A stretch of 27,766 nt of DNA from Chara braunii (Eukaryota; Streptophyta; Charophyceae; Charales; Characeae), in the NCBI GenBank assembly GCA_003427395.1, contig BFEA01000164.1, positions 2,191,336 to 2,219,101 of the forward strand, given 5' to 3'. A model generated the notes under the pieces. That model saw nothing but the letters and a program-made list of their open reading frames with translations, was not told the origin of the DNA and searched no databases. Below, piece after piece: positions 18,165 to 26,180 of this stretch. The first letter of the stretch is position 1; each line of letters opens with the position of its first letter. A program made the position numbers and the translations under genes.

Positions 18165-18290
18165 TATATACATATATATACACATATATAAATCTATATA
18201 CATATATATATATATATACAAAGAGAGAGGAAGAGAGAGAGAAAAAGAAAGAGAGAAAGAAAGAGCGAGGGAGAGAGAGAAAGATAAATA
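18165..18290. repeat. AT tract then (GA)n tract
   Basis: Imperfect TATATACA repeats (to about 18220) followed by GAGAGA/AAGA repeats. Same AT-then-GA order as at 19842-19920. Confidence 0.85.
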
Positions 18291-18617
18291 AACAGAGACA
18301 AACACATCCAAAGATTCCAAACGTAAAAATTCATAAAAAATGTGTTATGACATTGGATTGAAGCATATTTTTTATACTCATTGTATATGCGCTTTCATAT
18401 CGTTTTGTTTAATCATGTTACCTGAGCTAAACAGAATTGCGTTGCAGAGTACAGACATGTCGATAACTATTCTTGACAACACAAAAACCTTCACGGTTTT
18501 CCACGTACAGAAACGAAAGTTTACAAAAACGAAGTTTTCAATGTTGAGAGAGAGAGAGAACGGTAGAGAGGTATATATTCAATGTTGATTTCCTAACATC
18601 GCACAACGAAGACAGTG

Positions 18618-18690
18618 GTGGTCGGTAGGCGCATACGGATTTGCGTTTGCAAATATTGATCGTCTTTGTTTTGCTGTGCACCTACCCACC
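18618..18690. repeat. Inverted-repeat hairpin element 11 (right cluster)
   Basis: Left arm GTGGTCGGTAGGCGCATA (from 18618), right arm TGTGCACCTACCCACC (18675-18690). Confidence 0.8.
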
Positions 18691-18740
18691 ATTGTCCCTA
18701 TTCAACGACATGTCCTTTTGTTTTTCTTGTAAGCTATATC

Positions 18741-18778
18741 AGCCTCCTGATGAGTAAGTGAAAGTCCGACAGAAAAGT
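18741..18778 (+). ncRNA. Hammerhead ribozyme remnant
   Basis: It keeps AGCCTC and CTGATGA (18747-18753), a stem II position with GTAAG against CCGAC (mostly unpaired) and an AGAAAA in place of GAAA. The partner strand of stem I is missing. A degenerate copy. Confidence 0.55.
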
Positions 18779-18850
18779 GACCCCACTTTCGCCCTACTCG
18801 TTTGTTGTCCTTTTCTCTCTCTCTGCCTCCAACCCAGAATAACTGTGTTT

Positions 18851-18854
<4 letters not shown>

Positions 18855-18913
<59 letters not shown>
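18855..18913. repeat. (TA)n microsatellite
   Basis: About 29 uninterrupted TA units at the 3' end of composite repeat copy 2. The 208-bp tandem region follows about 110 bp later. Confidence 0.95.
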
Positions 18914-18914
<1 letters not shown>

Positions 18915-19022
18915 CAGTGGTCGGGGCCGTTACTAGGCGACCATACTGTGCCTCTAGTGCCATCGGCGTGTCTGGAGTGTATTTTTTGGCTGTGAAAGAC
19001 CTTTATTTGTTTCGTGGATGTT

Positions 19023-19230
19023 TTGTTGGTTTGTGATGGGGTGTGAACCGACAGTCTGTAGAGTTTTTCATCTGGTGTGGATGAGTGATAGTCTACTTTG
19101 ATTTCGGTTGAGGTAGATTATCATTTACGGTGTAATCGGTGAGGGGATTCTGCAGACTGTTGATGATTCAGCCTCCTGATGAATCGGTAAAACTCCGACG
19201 AAACAGTTTGTCACAACGCCTCATATATAT
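19023..19230 (+). repeat. 208-bp tandem unit 1 (retrozyme-like monomer)
   Basis: It begins TTGTTGGTTTGTGATGGGG and repeats with a constant 208-bp offset at 19231. It contains two predicted hairpins (19068-19084 and 19087-19122) and ends with hammerhead copy B. There is no open frame of note. The arrangement (short tandem monomers each with one hammerhead) matches the genomic layout of small retrozymes. Confidence 0.8.
19153..19210 (+). ncRNA. Type III hammerhead ribozyme copy B (mildly degenerate)
   Basis: Stem III 3' strand CAGACTGT (19153-19160), candidate cleavage base T19161, stem I GATG (19162-19165) with CCTC (19172-19175), core CTGATGA (19176-19182), stem II ATCGG (19183-19187) with CCGAC (19195-19199), GAA (19200-19202), stem III 5' strand ACAGTTTG (19203-19210). 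Compared with copy C it has one mismatch in stem I and A.C at the first pair of stem II. Confidence 0.78.
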
Positions 19231-19438
19231 TTGCTGGCTTGTGATGGGGTGTGAACCGACAGTCAGTAGAGTTTTTCATCTGGTGTGGGTGAGTGATAGT
19301 CTACTTTGATTTTGGTTAAGGTAGATTATCATTTATAGTGCAATCAGTGAGGGGATTTTGCAGACTGTTGAGGGTTCAGCCTCCTGATGAGTCGGTGAAA
19401 CTTCGACGAAACAGTTTGTCACAGCCCCTCGTTTATTG
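19231..19438 (+). repeat. 208-bp tandem unit 2 (retrozyme-like monomer)
   Basis: It begins TTGCTGGCTTGTGATGGGG and is about 90 percent identical by eye to unit 1 up to the end of the hammerhead. Hairpins are at 19276-19292 and 19295-19330. In the first hairpin an A-to-G change relative to unit 1 keeps pairing as T.G. It carries the best-preserved hammerhead (copy C). Confidence 0.8.
19361..19418 (+). ncRNA. Type III hammerhead self-cleaving ribozyme, best copy (C)
   Basis: All parts are visible. Stem III strands are CAGACTGT (19361-19368) and ACAGTTTG (19411-19418), 8 pairs with one G.U. The base at the cleavage position is T19369 (GUU triplet). Stem I is GAGG (19370-19373) with CCTC (19380-19383) and loop GTTCAG. 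The core is CTGATGA (19384-19390). Stem II is GTCGG (19391-19395) with TCGAC (19403-19407), 5 pairs including one G.U, loop TGAAACT. GAA is at 19408-19410, the next A starting stem III. Hammerheads cut their own RNA 3' of the H17 base; this permutation with open stem III is type III, as in plant viroid-like RNAs and plant retrozymes. A competing tiny stem III (ACA/TGT just downstream, then C) would give a type I fold, but no matching stem I partner is found. Confidence 0.85.
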
Positions 19439-19455
19439 TCCTCTTCTCTCTCTCT

Positions 19456-19495
19456 GCCTACGGTTTACCGGGCAGTTCTGTTTGTGACGATATAT
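19456..19495 (+). repeat. Conserved 3' tail of the hammerhead element
   Basis: GCCTACGGTTTACCGGGCAG followed by TTCTGTTTG and an AT tract. The same tail follows copy A (18129-18165) and, degenerate, copy 1 (17939-17966), so it belongs to the element. It contains a small potential hairpin (CGGTTTACCG). Confidence 0.7.
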
Positions 19496-19598
19496 ATATC
19501 TGTAGGTATATATATATATACCTACAGAGAGAGAGATTCTCGGAGAGAGAGGTATATATTCAATATTATTTTCCTAAGATCGCACAACAAACAAAGTG

Positions 19599-19672
19599 GT
19601 GGTTGGTAGGTGCATACGGATTTGTCTTTGCAAATATTGACTGTCTTTGTTTTACTGTGCACCTACCGACCA
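19599..19672. repeat. Inverted-repeat hairpin element 12 (right cluster)
   Basis: Left arm GTGGTTGGTAGGTGCATAC (19599-19617), right arm TGTGCACCTACCGACCA (to 19672). The rightmost member seen. Confidence 0.85.
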
Positions 19673-19725
19673 TTGTCCATTTTCTTATCCAATTACTTTT
19701 CATGTTTTTTTCTTGTAAGATATAT

Positions 19726-19765
19726 CAGCCTCCTGATGAGCAGGTGAAAGTTTGACGAAAAAGTG
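19726..19765 (+). ncRNA. Hammerhead ribozyme remnant
   Basis: Core CTGATGA at 19733-19739 and CGAAAAAG after a poorly paired stem II (GCAGG against TTGAC). The upstream strand of stem I is absent. A degenerate copy. Confidence 0.55.
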
Positions 19766-19837
19766 ACCTCGCTTTCGGTGGTGACCCGTTTGTTGTCCTT
19801 TTCACCTTGTATATCTCCAACCCAGAACAACTCTGTT

Positions 19838-19841
<4 letters not shown>

Positions 19842-19891
<50 letters not shown>

Positions 19892-19920
19892 AGGGGAGAG
19901 AGAGACAGAGAGAGAGAGAG
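19842..19920. repeat. (TA)n then (GA)n tract
   Basis: About 16 TA units followed by GA-rich repeats. Right end of the composite repeat region. Confidence 0.9.
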
Positions 19921-20394
19921 ACAAATAAAGAAATAGACAGCCTAACATGCTCAAAAAAGAAAAATCGTTAAGGGTTACCAAAAAAGAAATTGGAGCTGGA
20001 AAAATTTCAGATACCTGACATCAATGCGCACTACACATCGAAAACAATTTATCCTTGTCTTAAAATAATCCCTATCTAACAAGTTCAAGCCATTTTCACC
20101 TGTTTTCTTGCATAATTTTGCAACAGCACCACCAACATTGGATTTCAACATTATTTCAACAGTTTATCAACAGGTTTTCAACAGATGGGAGACAAGATAA
20201 CTAGTTGATGAACTGTTTATAAACAGTTAAAAATGGGTGAAACGATGAGATCCGCTTGGATCATTGATTACAAATATAGGCTAACCCCCTTCGTAATTAT
20301 CAACATGAACATGATGATAAACAATTTATAAACTGATTAAAATCTTAGTGTTATACAGAGGTCCCCATTAAACTTTAGTGTTAACACACTCCTT
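19921..20394. other. Gene-free spacer with an 18-bp palindrome
   Basis: AT-rich, with several TTTCAACA-type words near 20136-20183 and the perfect palindrome AACTGTTTATAAACAGTT at 20211-20228. No gene is recognised. Confidence 0.55.
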
Positions 20395-20699
20395 TTATTC
20401 TGTGGAGGCCGCATGAACGTCGATGAGAGGTACGTCTGGTGCGCCATGAAAGAAGAAGTAAATAGAGAGATTGTTAAAGTAGAAGCTGGGAACAAGGTTG
20501 AAGATGGGGGAGACGAGAAAACGCATATGTGAGAAAGGATCAGTGTGCGTGCGAACATACGATCGAGCAAGAGAATAAGGGGGGGACAAAGACCATTCGC
20601 GTTTAACGACCACCTGAAATTTTAGAATGAAAGATTCTAAAGTTTCGGGTGATTTGCAGGACAAATTTTATGTTTTTTTTTTTTTTTTTTTTCCCTGTT

Positions 20700-21490
20700 T
20701 TTCCAGCCACTTCAGGTCATTTCAGGAATTTCAGGTAGGGACCTGAAACCACTGAAGTGGCTGAAGCTTCTAAATAGGGTTTCAGGTACCCCCATCCAAA
20801 CGGTTGGATGGGGGTACCTGAAACCACTTTCAGAAACTTCAGCCACTTCAGGACATTTCAGGAATTTCCGGTGAAGACCTGAAACCGCTGAAGTGGCTAA
20901 AGCTTCTGAAAGGGGTTTCAGGTACCCCCATTCAAATGGTAGGATGGGGGTACCTGAAACCCCTTTCAGAAGCTTCAGCCACTTCATGTCATTTCAGGAA
21001 TTTCAAGTGGGGACCTGAAATCGCTGAACAAGCTAAAGCTTCTAAAAGGGGTTTCAGGTACCCCCATCCAAATGGTTGGATGGGGGTACCTGAGCTTCAG
21101 CCACTTCATGACATTTCAGGAATTTCAGGTGGGGACTTGNGCCACTTCATGACATTTCAGGAATTTCAGGTGGGGACTTGAAACCGCTGAAGTGACTGAA
21201 GCTTCTGAAAGGGGTTTCAGGTACCCCCATCCAAACCTGAAACCCCTTTCAGAAGCTTCAATCACTTTTTGTCATTTCACGAATTTCAGATGGGGACCTG
21301 AAACCGCTGAAGTGGCTGAAGCTTCTGAAACGGGTTTCATCAACCCCCATCCAAATGGTTAGATGAGGGTACCTGAAACCCCTTTCAGAAGCTTCAGCCA
21401 CTTCATATAATTTCACGACTTTCAGGTGGGGACGTGAAAGAACTGAAGTGGCGGAAGCTTCCGAAAGTGGTTTCAGGTACCCCCATCCCA
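20700..21490. repeat. Palindromic minisatellite array in unit 1
   Basis: A subrepeat of about 135 bp. Each contains a ~100-bp near-palindrome with arms reading GAAGTGGCTGAAGCTTCTGA, then a GGGGTTTCAGGTACCCCCAT segment, around a centre CCAAATGGTTGG. Centres lie near 20801, 20936, 21074 and 21353, with a copy at about 21230 that has lost its centre. Between palindromes lies CATTTCAGGAATTTCAGGTG. Open frames in both directions (GVSGTPIQMVGWGYLKPLSE-like on both strands) follow from the symmetry and are not genes. Confidence 0.9.
21140..21140. other. Ambiguous base (N) at a probable assembly join
   Basis: The N is flanked by two identical 40-bp copies (21100-21139 and 21141-21180) starting GCCACTTCATGACATTTCAG. 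It looks like two contig ends placed side by side without merging their overlap. Confidence 0.8.
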
Positions 21491-22545
21491 CCATTTGCAA
21501 TGAATCAACATGAAGTGGCTGAGCTGCCAGAAGGCGGTTTCAGACAACCCCATATATAGATCCACGCACAATCCGAAAGTGTGGTAACCTAAAGTGGTTG
21601 AACTGCTTGAAAGGGGACCTCAAAATATATGCACTCGTTAACCATCTCTCACAAGGACAGGAGAGAGGAAGACACACAGAAGAAGAAAAGGGGCGGTGAA
21701 ATTAGAAGCAGGGAAAATGCACCTGGACTTAGCTTGCTCCAGATGCATTTGAAACAGGTGACGAAGATGGTAATGGATAAGAAGAGGGGGTGACAAGGCC
21801 GAAAAAATATAGCGCCTTCAAATCCTAATGGATTTCGACAAACTAAGAGCCGAATCCGGGGTTTTACTGCAGGGCGAACGTGATAGTGAGGGCAATTTTG
21901 GAGTTAGACTAGTGGAGTAGGAGTTAGTGGAGAAGAAGGGGTGCGCGGAGATGTCGAGGGAGAAAGAAGAAGGGAGAGAGAAGATGGTGTATCTTGCTCA
22001 TTTCCTGGTGAAAATGAGGAAGAGAAGATGATAATCATAGGTTTTGAGGCAGTCCTGATCAGAAAGTTGCATCAGATTTTGAATCTGAGCAGCGGATTAG
22101 GCATCAACAAGGTTAGAGGCTGCGCTTTTGTTTCCTTTTCGTCAAGTAAAACAAGTAGCAATGAATCTTCCGAAATCTAGGAAAAAATCCATTTTCTTTT
22201 CGTCCATTTTGTGAGTAAGTAAGCGGCGGTTATAATCGCGCGCTCTTGTATTAGGATCGAGGCAATCCATAGCATTCTCCATCGTGGGGATAATCCTCAT
22301 GTTACCATCATGAGTGTTCGGTCCCTCATGCTCATCGTGCGCGACGTGCCCGCTCGCATTCGTCACTATTTCAGCTGGGCTCTGTCTTTCCACTACTAAC
22401 CTGCATCCGTCATGAACGTACTGACCGTCTCCCTGTGACGGTCTTCCCCATCGTGATCATAATTGATGTGCTCATTAAGGTTGCTCGGGCGTTCGGGATC
22501 GTCACTACGCCTGATGTTGGACCCCCCAAAGTAAACAAGAGGCCG

Positions 22546-24415
22546 CGTGAAGTGGACGAGAGGTTGGTCAGGTGCGCCATGAAAGAAGAAGTAAATAGAC
22601 AGATTGTTAAAGTAGAAGCTGGGAACAAGGTTGAAGATGTGGGAAACGAGAAAACGCAGATGTGAGGAAGGAGGAGCGCCCGTAAGTACACATGATCGAG
22701 CAAGAGAACGAGGGGGATAAAGACTAGTCGCGTTTAAGACCACCTGAAATTTGAGAATGAAAGATTTTGAAGTGGTCTGAAACCGCTGAAATGGCCGGGA
22801 GACACTTCAGGTTATTTCAGAAGTTTCGGGTCATTTGCAGGACAAGTTTTATGGTTTTTTTTTTTTTTTTTTGCCTGTTTTTCCATCCATCTCAGGTCAT
22901 TTTAGGACTTTCAGGTGGGGACGTGAAACCACTGAAGTGGCTGAAGCTTCTAAATGGGGTTTCAGGTACCCACATCCAAATGGTTGGATGGGGGTACCTA
23001 AAACCCCTTTCAGAAGCTTCAACCACTTCAGAACATTTCAGGAATTTCGATAGGGGACATCAAACCGTTGAACTAGCTGAAGCTTCTGAAAGAGGTTTCA
23101 GGTACCCCCATCCAAATGGTTGGATGGGAGTACCTGAAACCCCTTTTACAAGCTTCAACTCCTTCATGTCCTTTCAGGAATCTTAGGTGGGGACATGAAA
23201 CCGATGAAGTGGCTGAAGCTTCTAAAAGGGGTTTAAGGTACACTAATCCAAATGGTTGGATGGGGGTACCTTAAACCCCTTTAAGAAGCTTCAGCCACTT
23301 CATGTCATTTTTTAAATTTCAGGTGGGGACCTGAAACCGATGAAGTGGCCGAAGCTTCTGAAAGGGGTTTGAGTTTCCTTCATCCCACCATTTGCAATGG
23401 ATCAACCTGAAGTGGTTGAACTGCCTTAAGGCGGTTTCAGACAACTCCATGTATAGATCCACACACAATTCGAAAGTGTAGTAACCTAAGGTGGCTGAAT
23501 TGCCTAAAAGGAGACCTGAAAATATATGCACCCGTTAACCATCTCTCACAAAGATAGGAAAGAGGAAGGCACATAGAAGAAAAAAAAGGGCGGTAAAAGT
23601 AGAAGCAGGGAAAGTGCACCTGGATTTTGTTCGCGCCAGATGCATTCGAAACAGGTGACGAAGATGGTGATGGAGAAGAAGAGCGGGTGACAAGGCAGAA
23701 ACAACATAGCGCCTTCAAATCCTAATAGATTTCGACAAACTAAGGGCCGAATCCGGGGTTTTACAGCGGGGCGAACGTGATAGTGAGGGCAATTTTGGAG
23801 TTAGACTAGTGGAGTAGGAGTCAGTGGAGAAGAAGGGGTGCGCGAAGATGTCGAGGGAGGAAGAAGAAGGGAGAAGGAAGATGGTGTATCTTGCTCATTT
23901 CTCGGTGAAAATGAGCAAGAGAAGATGATAATCGTAGGTTTTAAGGCAGTCCGGATCAGAGCAGCAGATTTCGCGTTATGAAGGTTTGAGGCTGCGTTTA
24001 TTTTTCCTTTTCATCAAGTAAAACAAGTAGCAATGAATCTTCCGAAATCTAGGGGAAGATCCATTCTCTTTTGGCCCATTTTGTGCGTAAGTGAAAACTG
24101 GTTATAACGGTGCGCGGCAGTATTAGGTTTGAGGGAGTCCATAGCATTCGCCATCGTGGGGATGATCCTCATGTTACCATCATGAGTGTGAGGTCTTTCA
24201 TTTTCATCATGCGGGACGTGCCCGCTCGCATTCGTCACTATTTTAGCGGGGCTCTGTCTTTCCGCTTCTAACCTGCATCCATCATGAACGTACTGATCGT
24301 CTCCCTGTGGCGGTCATCCCCATTGCGATCGTGATTGATGTGCTCATTAAGATTGCTCGTGCGTTCGGGTTCGTCACTCCGCCTGATGTAAGACCCGCCA
24401 AAGTAACCAAGAGGC
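22546..24415 (+). repeat. Higher-order tandem unit 2 (about 1.87 kb)
   Basis: Marker GTGCGCCATGAAAGAAGAAG at 22572, 2132 bp after the same word in unit 1 and 1873 bp before it in unit 3. Poly-T near 22856-22872, palindrome array about 22880-23385. Confidence 0.9.
22880..23385. repeat. Palindromic minisatellite array in unit 2
   Basis: Three palindromes with centres near 22980, 23115 and 23245, ending with CATCCCACCATTTGCAATGG as in the other units. Confidence 0.9.
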
Positions 24416-26180
24416 CGTATAACGTGGACGAGAGGTTGGTCAGCTGCGCCATGAAGAAAGAATTAATTGAGAGATCGTTAAAATAGAAGCTAGGAACAAG
24501 GTTGACGATGGGGGAGACGAGAAAATGCATATGTGAGGAAGGAGTAGCGCGCATGCGAACATACGATTGAGCAAGAGAACGAGGGGGACAAAGACGACTC
24601 GCGTTTAACGACCACCTAAAGTGGTTTGAAACGGTTGAAATGAGTTGAATACACTTAGGGTCATTTCAGAAGTTTCAGGTGATTTGTAGGACAAGTTTTA
24701 TGGTTTTTTTTTTTTTTTTTTTTTTTTCTGTTTTTCCAGCCAGTTCAGGTCATTTCAGGAATTTCAAGTGGGGACCTGAAACCCCTTTCAGGAGCTTCGG
24801 CCACTTCAAGACATTTCAGGAATTTCAGGTGGGGACCTGAAATTGGTGAAGAGGCTGAAGCTTCTGAAAAGGGTTTCGGGTACCCCCATCCAAATGGTTG
24901 GATGGGGGTACCTAAAACCCCTTTCAAAAGCTTCAACCACTTCATGTCATATCAGGAATTTTAGGTGGGGACCTGAAACCGCTGAAGTGGCTAAAACTTC
25001 TGAAAGGGGTTTCAGGTTACCCAATCCAAATGGTTGGAAGGGGTTACCTGAAACCTCTTTCAGAGGCTTCAGCCACTTCATGTCATTTCAGGAATTTTAG
25101 GTGGGGACCTGAAACCGCTGAAGTGGCCGAAGCTTCTGAAAGGGGTTTCAGGTACACCCAACCCACCATTTGCAATGGATCAACCTGAAGTGGTTGAACT
25201 GCCTGAAGGGGGTTTCAGACAACCCCATGTACAGATCCACACACATACCGAAAGTGTAATAACCTAAAATAGTTGAATGGCATGAAAAGAGACCCGAAAA
25301 TATATGCACCTGTTAACCATCTCTCACAAAGGCATGAAAGTAGAAGTAGTGTGAGTGCACCTAGACTTGGCTCGCGCCAGATGCATTCGAAGCAGGTGAC
25401 GAAGATGGTGATGGAGAAGAAAAGGGGGTGACAAGGCGGAAAAAACATAACGCCTTCAAATCCTAATGGATTTGGACAAACTAACAGCCGAATCCACGGT
25501 TTTACAGCAGGGCGAACGTGATAGTGACGACAATTTTGGAGTTAGACTACTGGAGTAGAAGTTACTGGAGAAGACCGGGTGCGCGGAGATGTCGAGGGAG
25601 GAAGAAGAAGGGAGAAGGACGATGGTGTACCTTGCTCATTTCTAAGTGAAAATGAGCAAGAGAGATGATAATCGTAGGTTTTGAGGTAGTCTAGATCAGA
25701 TAGTCGGGCCAGATTTAGAATCTAGCATAACATTTGGCGTTATAAAGGTTGGAGGCTGCACTTTGTTTTCCTTTTCATCAAGTAAAACAAGTAGTAATGA
25801 ATCTTCCCAAATCTAGCAGAAGATTCATTCCCTTTTGGCCCATTTTATGAGTAAGTGAAGGGCAGTTATAACCGCTCGCGCCAATATTAGGATCGAGGCA
25901 GTCCACAGCATTCGCCATCGTGCGGATGATCCTCATGTTACCATCATAAGTGTTTGGTCCCTCACGCTCATCGTGCGGGACGTGCCCGCTCCCATTCGTA
26001 AGTATTTCAGTTGCGCTCTGTCTTTCCGCTACAAACATGCAACCGTCGTGAACGTACTCATCGTCTCCCTGTGGCGGTCCTCCCTATTGTGATCGTGATT
26101 GATGTGCTCATTAAGGCTGTTCGGGCGTTCGAGATCGTCACTACGCCTGATGTTGGATTCATTAAAGTAACCAAGAGGCT
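24416..26180 (+). repeat. Higher-order tandem unit 3 (about 1.77 kb)
   Basis: Marker GCGCCATGAA at 24446. Poly-T near 24704-24727, palindrome array about 24735-25160. The downstream spacer is slightly shortened relative to unit 2 (near 25320). Confidence 0.9.
24735..25160. repeat. Palindromic minisatellite array in unit 3
   Basis: Two full palindromes with centres near 24895 and 25030, and a preceding half copy. The array ends ACCCACCATTTGCAATGG-like at about 25160. Confidence 0.9.

Larger units (their letters stand above)
18540..18913 (+). repeat. Composite repeat, copy 2
   Basis: (GA)n at about 18545-18562, a TATATTCAATGTTGATTTCC block, an inverted-repeat element (18618-18690), TTTTTCTTGTAAG, a hammerhead remnant (18741-18778), a TCGTTTGTTGTCCTTTTC tail and a long (TA)n (18855-18913). 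Confidence 0.8.
19510..19875 (+). repeat. Composite repeat, copy 3
   Basis: (GA)n at about 19527-19550, TATATTCAATATTATTTTCC, an inverted-repeat element (19599-19672), TTTTTTTCTTGTAAGATATA, a hammerhead remnant (19726-19765), a CGTTTGTTGTCCTTTTCACC tail, and (TA)n 19842-19874. Confidence 0.8.
20395..22545 (+). repeat. Higher-order tandem unit 1 (about 2.1 kb)
   Basis: Marker words recur in the same order in four units: GCGCCATGAAAGAAGAAG at 20441, a poly-T run (about 20673-20692), an array of palindromic subrepeats, CCATTTGCAATG(G/A)ATCAAC, CTAATGGATTTCGACAAACT, CAAGTAGCAATGAATCTTCC, and CCTGATGTTGG. This copy is longer than the others because its palindrome array has more subunits. It contains the only ambiguous base of the window (21140). 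Confidence 0.9.

Noticed and set aside
20712-21500. Open frames on both strands over the palindromic array with GWGYLKPLSEASATS-type repeats
   Set aside because: The same peptide appears from both strands because the DNA is palindromic. It is a repeat artefact.
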